Of a stretch of 64,000 bases of DNA, positions 32,701-44,383 are shown piece by piece. The translations under genes were made by a program, and so were the position numbers. The notes under the pieces are model-generated. The model saw only the letters and a list, made by a program, of their open reading frames with translations, searched no databases and had not been told where the DNA came from. Positions within the stretch are counted from its first letter, which is position 1; each line of letters begins with the position of its first letter. The DNA is taken from positions 29,618,176 to 29,682,175 of the forward strand of contig CM036771.1 of assembly GCA_020796225.1 (NCBI GenBank). The letters run 5' to 3'. Source of the stretch: Arion vulgaris (lineage: Eukaryota > Mollusca > Gastropoda > Stylommatophora > Arionidae).

Positions 32701-34436
32701 TGCTGTCTGATACTAAAACACAGTGACATAGTTCGGGCACGTTGTCTGCTGTCTGATACTAAAACACAGTGATATAGTTCGGGCACGTTGTCTGCTGTCT
32801 GATACTAAACCACAGTGACATAGTTCGGGCACGTTGTAATGCTGTCTGATACTAAAACACAGTGACATAGTTCAGGCACGTTGTAATGCTGTCTGATACT
32901 AAAACACAGTGACATAGTTCGGGCACGTTGTCTGCTGTCTGATACTAAAACACAGTGACATAGTTCGGGCACGTTGTAATGCTGTCTGATACTAAAACAC
33001 AGTGACATAGTTCGGGCACGTTGTCTGCTGTCTGATACTAAAACACAGTGACATAGTTCGGGCACGTTGTAATGCTGTCTGATACTAAAACACAGTGACA
33101 TAGTTCGGGCACGTTGTCTGCTGTCTGATACTAAACCACAGTGACATAGTTCGGGCACGTTGTCTGCTGTCTGATACTAAAACACAGTGACATAGTTCGG
33201 GCACGTTGTCTGCTGTCTGATACTAAAACACAGTGACATAGTTCGGGCACGTTGTCTGCTGTCTGATACTAAAACACAGTGATATAGTTCGGGCACGTTT
33301 TCTGCTGTCTGATACTAAAACACAGTGATATAGTTCGGGCACGTTGTCTGCTGTCTTATACTAAAACACAGTGATATAGTTCGGGCACGTTGTCTGCTGT
33401 CTGATACTAAAACACAGTGACATAGTTCAGGCACGTTGTAATGCTGTCTTATACTAAAACACAGTGACATAGTTCGGGCACGTTGTAATGCTGTCTGATA
33501 CTAAAACACAGTGACATAGTTCGGGCACGTTGTGTGCTGTCTGATACTAAAACACAGTGACATAGTTCGGGCACGTTGTAATGCTGTCTGATACTAAAAC
33601 ACAGTGACATAGTTCGGGCAGTTTCTGCTGTCTGATACTAAAACACAGTGACATAGTTCGGGCACGTTGTGTGCTGTCTGATACTAAAACACAGTGACAT
33701 AGTTCGGGCACGTTGTCTGCTGTCTGATACTAGAACACAGTGACATAGTTCGGGCACGTTGTCTGCTGTCTGATACTAAAACACAGTGACATAGTTCGGG
33801 CACGTTGTGTGCTGTCTGATACTAAAACACAGTGACATAGTTCGGGCACGTTGTGTGCTGTCTGATACTAAAACACAGTGACATAGTTCGGGCACGTTGT
33901 CTGCTGTCTGATACTAAAACACGGTGACATAGTTCGGGCACGTTGTAATGCTGTCTTATACTAAAACACAGTGACATAGTTCGGGCACGTTGTAATGCTG
34001 TCTTATACTAAAACACAGTGACATAGTTCGGGCACTTTGTCTGCTGTCTGATACTAAAACACAGTGACATAGTTCGGGCACGTTGTAATGCTGTCTTATA
34101 CTAAAACACAGTGACATAGTTCAGGCACGTTGTAATGCTGTCTTATACTAAAACACAGTGACATAGTTCGGGCACGTTGTAATGCTGTCTGATACTAAAA
34201 CACAGTGACATAGTTCGGGCACGTTGTCTGCTGTCTGATACTAAAACACAGTGACATAGTTCGGGCACGTTGTAATGCTGTCTTATACTAAAACACAGTG
34301 ACATAGTTCAGGCACGTTGTAATGCTGTCTTATACTAAAACACGGTGACATAGTTCGGGCACTTTGTAATGCTGTCTTATACTAAAACACGGTGACATAA
34401 TTCGGGCACGTTGTAATGCTGTCTGATACTAAAACA
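29690..34436 (+). repeat. 46/47-bp minisatellite, about 100 units
   Basis: Main unit 46 bp: TTGTCTGCTGTCTGATAC then TAAAACACAGTGACATAG then TTCGGGCACG. A second class has TTGTAATGCTGTCTG and is 47 bp. The classes are interspersed in runs. Frequent variants are TCTGAT/TCTTAT, AAAAC/AAACC and CGGGCA/CAGGCA. Early units (29690, 29941, 30418) are longer and carry GATATGACTGAGAAG, which is LINE C sequence. Open frames on the minus strand are a by-product of repetition. Array length in the genome may differ from the assembly. Confidence 0.95.
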
Positions 34437-34625
34437 CAGTGACACAGTGACGCAGTGACATAGTGACATAGTGACACAGTGACATAGTGACATAGTGACA
34501 CAGTGACATAGTGACATAGTGACACAGTGACATAGTGACATAGTGACATAGTGACATAGTGACATAGTGACACATTGACATAGTGACATAGTGACATAGT
34601 GACACAGTGACACAGTGACATAGTG
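34437..34625 (+). repeat. (GTGACATA/GTGACACA)n short-period array
   Basis: About 20 copies of an 8-9-bp motif GTGACATA or GTGACACA directly continue the last minisatellite unit (CACAGTGACACAGTGACG). It appears to be an expansion of the GTGACATAG segment of the larger unit. Confidence 0.92.
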
Positions 34626-35098
34626 ACGTTCTAATGCTATTACAATAAATTCGTCTTTATCTAACAATATTGGAATGAAAGGATCACGTGACGTAGGTGG
34701 TCTGATTTATGGGAAACTGCACTTGAGCGTAACGGCCTTATAACTTTACTCTCTGAAGTGCAATGATGTTTGTCATATCAATCAATCAATCAATCAATCA
34801 ATTAATCAATCAATCAACATTACTACCAGCAGTTGTACTTGTACAGTACTTACTGCAATGTGCTGATTTCTCTTTGTGAATTGATTACCATGAAACGTTC
34901 ACTTTGCTTGTCAATTACACTCACAACGTCATCATATCAGAAAAAATTCTTATAGATAAAATGAATTGAAAATGTTTTAATTTGTCAAATATAAATGTTA
35001 TGGTATTTTCCTTACACATAAACATGTACACAGAAGGCAGACATTTGCATAAGTGACGTCACTATGTTAAAACCAAAGTAATTACATTTTCTAGAGAG
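34626..35098. other. Unassigned interval
   Basis: It contains a short (ATCA)n run at 34778-34817. No other feature was recognised. Confidence 0.45.
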
Positions 35099-35185
35099 GA
35101 AAACACTACCAATATCTCCATCGACAAACGGTCATTAAAACAAGTCAAAAACTTTACATATCCGGGGAGCATTGTTTCAAACAAA
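35099..35185 (+). pseudogene. Short LINE RT C-terminal fragment
   Basis: The frame gives ISIDKRSLKQVKNFTYPGSI followed by VSNK, the VKNFTYLGS box downstream of YADD in RTE/L2-like elements. It is under 30 codons. Confidence 0.6.
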
Positions 35186-35497
35186 AAAAGTGCGTTTCAA
35201 AACGTTCGGTCAACGATTGACCTCAAATATCTCCATATTCATTGCATGGATGAACGTGATTTTTGCATGTGGTGTTGTATTTCCGATGTCCCAACGATTT
35301 TCTAAAATTCAATGTTGCAGGTAGTGTACTTTTCTTGCAAGGGCGAATTCCTTTGATCTTTTCAAACCTAGTAATTATTTGGTGCTGGAAGAAAATAATT
35401 TACCGTAAATTTAAAAATCACATATTTTCGGCATAGGCGTATATACAATTCGAATTTTGGAGGGTGATTATATAAATCATATAAAGTGTTTACTCAC

Positions 35498-36445
35498 TTA
35501 TTCTGAGTCCGATGAGTCTAACATATTGATGACTATTCTTGGCTGCACGAACGACAGTCCATCTTTGTTCCAGTAGTCATTTTCCTCCTTTAAGACATGG
35601 TCTTCGCATTTACACCAATAATCTCTGTCTATCTTCGACAGGGCGGCATATGTTAGTTCTTTCATATTGCTTAGCTTGAAAGTTTTATTTTCAGCTGCTA
35701 CCAGTCCTTTAACTTTGGCCCAAATGAGTTCAATTGGGTTTAAGTGTGAATGATAAGGTGGTAGTCTCAAACACACATGACCATGTTGTTGAATCAACTT
35801 GTCTGTTTGGAATATCCTGTTCTTCTGTGATGTTTTAACAGTAGATAGTAATTCAGGCTTCAAAAACCCCTCGTTAAATGGAATGTTCTCCTTTCTGAGC
35901 CTAAGTTTTATAGCATCTTTTGTACTCGAACATGTCGGGATTGTGTCTTCTTCTGACACAGTGTTGTGGTATGATGCGTTGCCCATTATCACACATGATG
36001 GTCTGTCTAGGACGGAAGAAGAGTATGTTCAATCCAATCTCTAAATATGTTACCATTCATCTCGGTATGATAGTCCCTGTTGTCCGTATAATTGGAAGTG
36101 AAAATAAGTTCAGCATCTTTAACCAGCCCATTTTGTCTGCTGCCTGCATGTGCCATTATCAGACGTTGTCCTTTCCACTAGGTACATATCGTTTAATTGT
36201 TCCATCGGATAACTGCCACTCCTTTTCATTAGTGTGGTGAGCATTGATCCAGGTTACATCCACATACACAATATCGTAACTTTCATTACGCATTTCCCAT
36301 ACTTCACGTAAATATTTACTTCTCAGACGTACTAAATGCGGCTTCTCGCAGATGACATTTCTCCAATTAGCGTACTTCCTAAAAGTAAAGCCGATGCTTC
36401 TAACAGTTCTCCATAACGTTGATTTCGGTACATCAATGTCATTGT
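35498..36445 (-). pseudogene. DDE transposase, middle and C-terminal part
   Basis: From 36445: DVPKSTLWRTVRSIGFTFRK (helix-turn-helix/linker), VRLRSKYLREVWEMRN, YVDVTWINAHHT (first catalytic Asp), then a frameshift at about 36160-36000. Next come SCVIMGNASYHN, where the family normally has DNASYHN (second Asp replaced by Gly), and CLRLPPYHSHLNPIELIWAK with the catalytic Glu in NPIELIW. The protein would cut and paste DNA at TA targets. The missing second Asp and the frameshift mean it cannot catalyse. Confidence 0.85.
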
Positions 36446-37128
36446 ATTGAATTGAAGAACAATTCAATCCAGTCACCATTATAAATAACAAGTCTAGGAA
36501 ACCTCTTACCAACAGCAAAGATATTAAAGACAGATCGAAAGAATATTTTACGGAACTGTTAAACTGCGAAACACAAGGTACAGAAACATTTCAAATGAAA
36601 CATGGAAAATATCAACAATTGAATATCTTAGAATCCGAAGTTGAAATGGCACTAAATCAAAGCAAAAGAAGGAAGGCAGCAGGGATAGATGGTATAACAA
36701 CAGAAATGTTACTTGCGTGTAAGACAACAACAATAACATGGCTGACCAGAATTTTTAACATAGTCTGGGAGGCACAAGAGGCTCCAGATGGCGGCTGTGA
36801 CAAGTGTTTACTATTTCGTCCTTGGATGTATTAGTTTACTCGTGGTTTAGGGAACGTTATATCTATACTTGGAAGCATAGAGATGCCTTAGGTCGTTTTT
36901 GACTAATAGGTTGACTGTCATTATAGTTATTCGATGTAGGTGGATTTATTTATTCTATACACTCCGACGCGAGTAACCTACCCATTTTCGACGACGAAAG
37001 TGATGGACTATGCGATACCGGTTTACGATAGGTTACCCTATGAGTCATAGCGCAGCTATTTTTAAACGGCAAGGAATGTCCATCCTTAATTCAAAAGTCT
37101 GTAACGGTAGGGAGGCGGATGAATCAAA

Positions 37129-38030
37129 ATGATCAACGGCTCACAAAGCGAACACAGCAAAGTGTGGGGCACACATGAGGCGCTTTCAGGACATACAAAT
37201 GATTTGCGGCTGGCCCTCGTGGAAGAAATTGGAACTTCACCACGTACAACCAAAGACGTAGCAATGAAGCAAAAGCATCCATCTGAAGATAAACAATACA
37301 TGAAAACAAGAAAAAGACACATTCGTTTTGCAACATGGAATGTTAGAACCTTACACCAAGAAGGAAAACTAGACAATTTAATACTAGAGACAACAGATAT
37401 GAAGGTAGATATTATGGGAGTCGCAGAAACAAGATGGAAAGGCGAGGGATACACAAGAAGAGATGACTATATATTTATACATTCAGGAGGAGAACATCAT
37501 GAGCGAGGAGTAGGTATACTAATAAAAAGAATAGAAAAATACATCAGTGGTTATTGGACGTATAACGACAGAATGATGCTTTTAAAGATCAGAGCAAAGC
37601 CATTCGATATAGCAATTATCCAAACATACGCTCCAACATCAGACCATACAGATGAAGAAATCGAAAAATATTATGAAGATTTACAACGAATTCTCAAACA
37701 AGTAAAGACAACTGACATACTAATTATAATGGGCGATATGAATTCTAAAATTGGCAAAGGCAAATACAAGAACATTGTAGGACAATACGGACTAGGAACA
37801 AGGAATGAACGAGGAGATAGGCTTATCCAGTTCTGTGAAGAAAATAACATGGTTATATGCAACACATTTTACCAACAAGAATCTAGGAGATTATACACAT
37901 GGAAAAGCCCAGGAGATAGAAAAGGAACCAGATAGATTTCATCATGATTAGGAACAGATTTAAAAATAATGTAATGAACACCAAAACATATCCAGGAGCA
38001 GATATAAATTCTGATCATAATCCAGTGATG
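37129..38030 (+). pseudogene. LINE K endonuclease (EEP, craniofacial-development-protein-2-like)
   Basis: A 268-codon open frame (37129-37935). Blocks: IRFATWNVRTLHQEGKLDNL (N-terminal Asn), MKVDIMGVAETRWKGEG (catalytic Glu), IAIIQTYAPTSDHTDEEIEK, DILIIMGDMNSKIGKGK (GDMN in place of GDFN) and LGTRNERGDRLIQFCEENNM. The final SDHNPV block is in another frame at 38010-38027. Many genomes carry this domain annotated as craniofacial development protein 2, a name taken from RTE-derived sequence. It would nick the target strand. Confidence 0.88.
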
Positions 38031-38308
38031 ATCAAACTAAATATAAAACTAAAAAGATAGACCAACCAACAAGAAAAGAACCACATATAGATATATCAGC
38101 ACTTAAACAATCAGAGATACAACAGAAATATTGTGTGGAAGTAAAGAACAAATATGAATGCCTAATGACAGAGTGCTTAGAACAATACAGAAGAGAAAAT
38201 CCTGAAGAGAAAGTAACCAATAAATGGGATTGCTTAAAACAGAGTATACAAACTGCAAACAAAAACCTGCCTGTAAAAGAATCCATGAAAATCAAATGTG
38301 GATGACTG

Positions 38309-40017
38309 ATGAAATCTTAGAAAAATGACAGAACGAAAGAAAGCCAAGAACACCCCAAAGTATACAATTTTAGACAACGAAATACGCAACATGTGCAGAA
38401 CCACAAAAGTAAACTGGTTAGAAACAAAATGCAAGGAAATAGAAGATATGGCAGAAAAACACAGGACTAGAGATATGCACAGAGAAATAAGACAAATGAC
38501 AAGTAAGAAAAATACTGTAAAAAGTGGAGGATGTATCAAAAACAACAACAACCAACTTTTGTTTGATAAAACAGAAATATTGACAAGATGGACAGAATAT
38601 GTAACGGCTCTATTTGATGATCAAAGAAGCAGTAAACACAGTATAAAGTGCAATGACAGCCCAAGAATATTAAAATCTGAAGTTGTAAGAGCAATCGAAA
38701 CAATGAAGCGAGGAAAGGCTGCAGGATTGGACAATATTACTGTGGAAATGTTAACCTCCTTAGAGGATTTTGGTATTTCAACCATTACAGATTTGTGCAA
38801 TGATATATATAACACAGGATATATACCAAGAGACTTGAAGACATCAGTATTCATACCACTACCCAAAAAGCCCAAAGCACAGGAGTGCACAGACTATAGG
38901 ACAATTAGCCTGATGAGCCACATAACAAAAATACTACTCAAGATCATACATGAAAGAATTAAAAACAAGATAGACATAGAAGTAGGAGAAGAACAGTTTG
39001 GCTTTAGAAAGAACAGAGGAACAAGAGAGGCAATACTTTGTATAAGACTACTCGCTGACAAGTATATAGAAGTGCAAAAGTATCTACTTGTGTTTCATCG
39101 ATTATAGCAAAGCTTTTGACAGAGTCCAACATGAAAAGCTAATCATATGTCTACAAGAAATAGGCCTAGATGGGGATGATATCAGACTAATAAGTAACAT
39201 ATACTGGGAACAGACAGCAATAATAAAATATGAAAATAGCTACTCTCCATACATAGACATAAAGAGAGGAGGAGACAGGATGCATACTGTCACCAAGCCT
39301 ATTTAACATCTACACGAGAAAATCTTCAAACAACTAGAGGGAATGCTAGACTCAAGATCAATGGAAAAATAATAAATAACTTAAGATATGCAGATGACAC
39401 AGTATTGGTAGCAGAAAATGAACAAGATCTACAAGAATTAGTGGACCAATTGGACAGAACTAGCAAGGAATATGGATTAGACATTAACATACAGAAAACA
39501 AAACTATGGTAATCAACAAGGAAATGGAAAAACCTAAAATGAATATAAAAATACATGGAGAATTACTACATCAAGTAAAAAGCTACTCCTATCTCGGTCA
39601 GATGATAACAGATGATGGCAGATGTATAACTGAAATTAAAAAGAGAATAGGAATGGCCAAGGATAATTTCAATAGTATGAGAAAGTTACTGACATCCAAA
39701 CAAATCACAAACAGGCTAAAAATTAGAATGATCAAATGCTATATATATCCTATATTAATGTATGGCTCGAAACATGGACAATGAACAAGCAGTTAGAAGA
39801 CAGAATTGATGCATTTGAGATGTGGATATATAGAAGAATAAGCAGAGTTTCATGGACAGAAAACAGACAAATAAACAAGTTTTAGGAAAACTAGGCATGA
39901 AGAAACAATTATTAAGAGAAATAAAATTCAGACAAGTAAAGATTTTGGGCACATAAAAGGCATGACACCATGATAAAACATTTACTAGAGGGGAAAGTTG
40001 AGGGGAGAAGAGCAAGA
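38309..40017 (+). pseudogene. LINE K reverse transcriptase and tail
   Basis: The 38325-39107 frame contains TMKRGKAAGLDNITVEMLTS (block 1), DLKTSVFIPLPKKPKAQECT followed by DYRTISLMSHITKILLKIIH (block 2) and EEQFGFRKNRGTREAILCIR. 39088-39306 gives CFIDYSKAFDRVQHEKLI (catalytic Asp). The GVRQGC block is eroded near 39270. RYADDTVLVAENEQDLQELV (YADD 39387-39398) and KSYSYLGQMITDDGRC follow. Then come YIYPILMYGSKHGQ and, near 39990-40045, EGRRARGRPRDKW. The active-site residues are present, but the frames are broken. Confidence 0.85.
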
Positions 40018-41472
40018 GGAAGACCGAGAGATAAGTGGGAGGGAAACTTTAAGAAATGGACAGGTTACAGTCTGGCAGTGTGCAACACCAAGGCGAAAGA
40101 CAGAGGATGCTGAGATTCATTGCAGCCAACCTTCGATGTGGAGACGGCACCTGATGATGATGATGATGGAAGAACAAAGGAGACAAAAGAGAGTATGAAA
40201 CATACAGGGTATTTCTTTGAGCCATATAGGAAAAATGTTTGCAAAAATATTGGAGCGAAGAGCAAGACATGTATTAGAGCCCCAGTTAAGCAATAGCCAG
40301 TTTGGGTTTAGGAGGGTAAGAGCTGCACAGACGCAATATTTACACTAAGACAGATCTGCGAACAAACAATTGAATACAATCAAAGTAAACAGCTAATATT
40401 TATAGACCAAGAAAAGGCATTTGATAGAGTAAACAGGTGCAAACTATGGAAGATCCTTGAAGAATATGGCGTCCAGGGACAACTATTAGGTAATATCATG
40501 GCCTTATATCAAGATAGCCAGAGTACAGTAAGAACAACGGAAGGAATGACCGTCTGGTTCTCCATTACATCAGGTGTTAGACAAGGTTGTGTCCTCTCAC
40601 CACTACTCTTTATTGCATATATGGATAAAATAACTCAAGAGTCAAATTCAGATAATGATGAAATAAATGAGTTCTTGTTTGCAGATGATCAGTGCCTGAT
40701 ACATCAAAATGAACAAGATCTACAACATCATATTGACACCTTGAACAAAAATTGTGTAAAACATGACATGAAAATCAACAACACTAAAACATAAATAATG
40801 AATATGGGAAGAAAACATAATGATCTAGACATCCATGTCAATGGCACTAAAATAAACCAAGTGAAAGAATTCAAATACTTAGGAAGCATATTCACAGAAG
40901 ACGGAAAACTGGATAGAGAGATAGAGGCTAGAGTACAAAAAGAAAATGCTGTAACCTACCAGCTAGCCCCATTGTTAAGGCACCCAAAAATTCCACAGAC
41001 AGCTAAGCAACAGATGATCAACAGCATTTGTATACCTACTTTGTGTTACCAGAGCCAAACATGGACATTGAGCAAAGCGCAGTCACAAAAATAACTACAT
41101 GTGAAATGCGTTGCCTCCGAAAAGTTACCAACAACACAAGAAAAGACATAATCACCAACATCAGCATAAGAAAGAAAGTTGGCACAAAACCGTGCTTGAA
41201 TTATATAGATAAACAAAGAATGAAGTGGTTTGGCCACTTAATAAGAATGCATCCAAACTCCACAGTATACAGAGTCTTCTACAACAGAACATCGGGAAAA
41301 AGGCAAGAGGAAGACCACGGAAAAGATAGTTAGATGGCGTAGCAGAATCCTGTGAAAGAGCAAAGATAACAATCACACAAGCCACCAGAACAGCGCAAAA
41401 CAAAAACAGAAAACCACGACACTGGGCAACAACCCGGTAGCAGTGTGACGACAAAAGAAGAAGAAGAAGAAG

Positions 41473-41760
41473 AATGTCATTGTGTATTCTTAACCTAATC
41501 TTCAGCTTTCTTAGTGTCACAGTTTCTTTGAAATCGAACATTCTGCAAATTTCTCTTCTAATCACATCCCTGTCAAAATTGTCTACTACTTTCTTTCTGC
41601 CTTTAGTCAATGTATTGACTGTACTGACAGCTCCATTAACATTGAGTAATTTATGTAGATATCTTTTACTTAAGCCCAAAGCATGCATAGTTCTCTGTTC
41701 AGGATTTGATATACTCCGATACAGTTTTCCACGATTAGATTAGCGGATAAAATATTTATA
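41473..41760 (-). pseudogene. DDE transposase, N-terminal part
   Basis: The minus strand gives MHALGLSKRYLHKLLNVNGA, KGRKKVVDNFDRDVIRREIC followed by RMFDFKETVTLRKLKIRLR, a helix-turn-helix type DNA-binding region. It continues across the LINE insertion into 36445. Confidence 0.7.
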
Positions 41761-42034
41761 CATTTTCACAGCCACTGTATGCAGTGTAAGAAACTTGATT
41801 TTCATACCCATTGTATAACAAATCTAGAATACTAAACGTTTTGTAATACACCTATTCTCTGAAAACACAAACGGTAAATTGTAACTAAACACACCGGAAG
41901 GATCATTATACATTTTTTAAAGTGCGATAAAGCGATTAAAATCGGGAAAACCACGTGAAAAACGTGCAAGTCGTGGAACTTGCAACATCTCACAAATATG
42001 AAGGGGTAATACTTCACATTATATGGTTGGCTAA
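41761..42034. other. Unassigned interval
   Basis: Flank of the DDE transposon and of LINE J. Nothing else recognised. Confidence 0.4.
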
Positions 42035-42878
42035 GGAGATAGTTAGTTAGTTTGTTCCTTTCGTGCCAAAGGCGGCACATAGGGCAGAGGTTTTAGATCT
42101 GCATGTGATAAGGTTCTTTGCTAGCAGTTGGAGATCTTGTATGGTTTTACATCCCAATAGTTTACTTTCTTGTTGAATGGTTCTTCGAAGAGTGGTCTTT
42201 GGTCTTCCCCGTTTTCTTTTCCCAACTGGTGACCACATAAGGACTTGTCGATTTAGTCTCTTTTCGTCTGATCTAAGAACATGACCTAAATATTTCCACC
42301 TTCGTATCCTTATAATATTTGATAGGGTTGTTGGTGTGTTCTATCTCTCACTGTGTTGTTAGAAACGAAATCACTCCATTTTACTTTTAATAATTTTCGT
42401 AGACATTTATTCTCAAAGCTGTCCAGTTTCTTATCAATTTTCTTTGTTGATTTTCAACTTTCACAACCGTAGGACAGTACAGGAATCACACATGACCTAA
42501 ATAATTTAACTTTTGTGCATATACTAAGGTCTTGAGAATGCCAGATATTCGTTAATTTAGTGAAGGCACTAGCTGCTATAGCAATACCAGAGTTTATTTC
42601 TTTCATCGTGTCTCCGTTGTTTGACACTTAACTACCCAAATATATAAAATGTTCAACTTTCTCCAGTGTTTGGCCATTTATTACGATGTTGTCTGTCGAG
42701 TTTGTGAGGTGCATAATTTTGGTCTTGGCAGAATTAATCTGGAGACCAAACTGTTCTGCAAGTGTGCAAAGATTGCTCGTTAGTTTGTGGGTTGCTTGTG
42801 TGGTTGAATTCAATATGGCCACGTCATCGGCAAAGTCAAGATCAAATAGTCTGCTGTTATTAAGCCATTTGATGCCTA
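42035..42878 (-). mobile_element. LINE J: RT C-terminal fragment
   Basis: The minus strand gives DLDFADDVAILNSTTQATHK (FADD), QFGLQINSAKTKIMHLTNST, GQTLEKVEHFIYLGS, CTKVKLFRSCVIPVLSYGCE, KCLRKLLKVKWSDFVSN and GKRKRGRPKTTLRRTIQQES. The 3' tail is (AACT)n at 42036-42052. It is 5' truncated or cut where LINE H2 sits. Confidence 0.85.
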
Positions 42879-42889
42879 GGCTAAGGAGA

Positions 42890-44383
42890 ACCTGGAACAG
42901 GACTTACTCCTGAGACCCAATGTGGCTTCAGAGCAGGTCGTGGAACAGAAGACATTATATTTGCTGCTCGTCAATTACAGGAAAAATGCCAAGAGCAGCA
43001 CCGTAACCTTTACATGGTCTTTGTCAATCTGACGAAGGCTTTCGACACGGTCAACAGAGAGGGTCTATGGAAGATCATGGAAAAATTTGGATGCCCAGTG
43101 AAATTCATTAAGATCAACAGTTTCACGAGGGCATGATGGCACGTGTACTTGACGAAAGGGAGCTGTCGGAAGCCTTCCATGTCACCAACGGCGTCAAACA
43201 GGGCTGTGTACTGGCCCCAACACTCTTCAGCATGATGTTTGCTGCCATGCTCACGGATGTCTTTTGGGAAGGCGACGAACATGGGGTAAAGATTAGATAC
43301 AGGACAGACGGTAATCTATTCAATCTTCGGAGGTTAAAATCCTTCACCAAAGTAAAATAATCAACTATCTCAAACCTGTTGTTTGCTGATGACTGCGCCC
43401 TCGCTACCAACTCTGCGGAAGAAATGCAAACTTACATGGACAAGTTCTCAATGGCCTGTGATAGGTTTGGCCTCACCATTAACACCAAAAAACAGAGGTC
43501 ATGTTCCAGCCCGCCCCTAGAGAACAGTATTACGATCCAGTCATCAACATTAAACACCAGCGTCTCCAGTCAACGGACAACTTTGCTTATCTTGGCAGCC
43601 TCCTATCCAGATCGGCAAATATAGATTCTGAGGTCAACAATAGGATATCCAAAGCCAGTGCTGCGTTCAGAAGGTTACGTGTCACTGTGTTGGAATGGAA
43701 GGGGATAAGCATAGTCACAAAGCTGAAAGTTTACCAGGCCATAGTGCTAACCACGCTGTTGTACGCAAGCGAGACATGGACAGTATATAGCAGACACGCA
43801 AGAAAATTAAACCATTTCCACACAAGCTGTCTACGCAGAATATTAAAAATAAACTGGCAGGACAAAATTCCAGACAGCGAAGTCCTCACAAGAGCAAAGA
43901 TCCCAAGCGTCAACACCCTGTTGCAGAAGGCCCAAGTGAGATGGGTCGGCCACGTTGCTCGGATGCCTGATGAACGCATCCCAAAATAGTTGATGTATGG
44001 TGAGCTTGAAGGGGGCAGACGTTTAGCTGGTGAACAGAAAAACGCTTTAAAGACACTCTTAAAGTGTCTCTGAAATGCTCCGATATAGACAATACGTGCT
44101 GGGAATCCCTTGCCCAAGATCGCCAAATGTGGCGCTGTAACAACAAAAGAGGAACCGAATAGCTGAGAATCATCGTATTGTTGAGTCACAGAGAAAACGA
44201 GCAGCGCGAAAAGACAGAGCACACAACACGCACATGTCTAACCTTGATCATGTATGCCCCACCTGTGGTCTTGGATTCTGTTCTAGGATTGGACTCTACA
44301 GTCACCTCCGCACACACCAGAGAGTGCAACAGCACACGTCTGAGATTGTTGTCATCATCGCTTGCGATGGACGGCTATATATA
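42890..44383 (+). mobile_element. LINE H2: RT with C-terminal C2H2 finger
   Basis: A 1494-bp forward copy of LINE H with a 12-bp target-site duplication AGGCTAAGGAGA (42878-42889 and 44384-44395). Blocks: TQCGFRAGRGTEDIIFAARQ (42920-42980), LYMVFVNLTKAFDTVNREG (the usual D after FV replaced by N), TNGVKQGCVLAPTLFSMMFA, a frameshift, LLFADDCALATNSAEEMQTY, DNFAYLGSLLSRSANIDSEV, and SCLRRILKINWQDKIPDSEV followed by LTRAKIPSVNTLLQKAQVRW. The terminal finger in 44234-44330 reads CPTCGLGFCSRIGLYSHLRT followed by H. Confidence 0.9.

Larger units (their letters stand above)
36791..40167 (+). mobile_element. LINE K: nearly full-length RTE-like element
   Basis: About 3.38 kb with a leader of about 340 bp, EEP endonuclease, RT, a GRPR tail and a (GAT)n 3' tail (40151-40167). 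This is the compact architecture and size of RTE-clade LINEs. It sits in LINE L. A short GATGG repeat at both edges may be the target-site duplication. Gene products are split by at least four frameshifts or stops (near 37932, 38310, 39105, 39290 and 39780). A 3' fragment of a second copy lies at 27145-27262. Confidence 0.82.
36446..41472 (+). mobile_element. LINE L, RTE-like, interrupted by LINE K
   Basis: The left part (36446-36790) encodes LESEVEMALNQSKRRKAAGI followed by DGITTEMLLACKT (RT block 1). The right part (40168-41472) encodes SLSHIGKMFAKILERRARHV, FGFRRVRAAQTQY, TSGVRQGCVLSPLLFIAYMD (40570-40630), EFLFADDQCLIHQ (FADD), NQVKEFKYLGSIFTEDGKLD and TTCEMRCLRKV, RMKWFGHLIRM. It ends in a (GAA)n tail at 41453-41472. 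The target-site duplication is 11 bp in the DDE transposon. The endonuclease is absent (5' truncation). Confidence 0.85.
35498..41760 (-). mobile_element. IS630/Tc1-like DDE transposon split by LINEs L and K
   Basis: Transposase relics on the minus strand occupy 41760-41473 (N-terminus) and 36445-35498 (middle and C-terminus). The intervening 36446-41472 is LINE L, with LINE K inside it. The LINE insertion has target-site duplication AATGTCATTGT (36435-36445 and 41473-41483). Terminal inverted repeats were not identified in 35186-35497 or 41761-42034. Confidence 0.8.

Noticed and set aside
29690..34436. CRISPR-like regular repeat
   Set aside because: There are no variable spacers between repeats and no cas genes, and the surroundings are animal transposons. 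It is a minisatellite.
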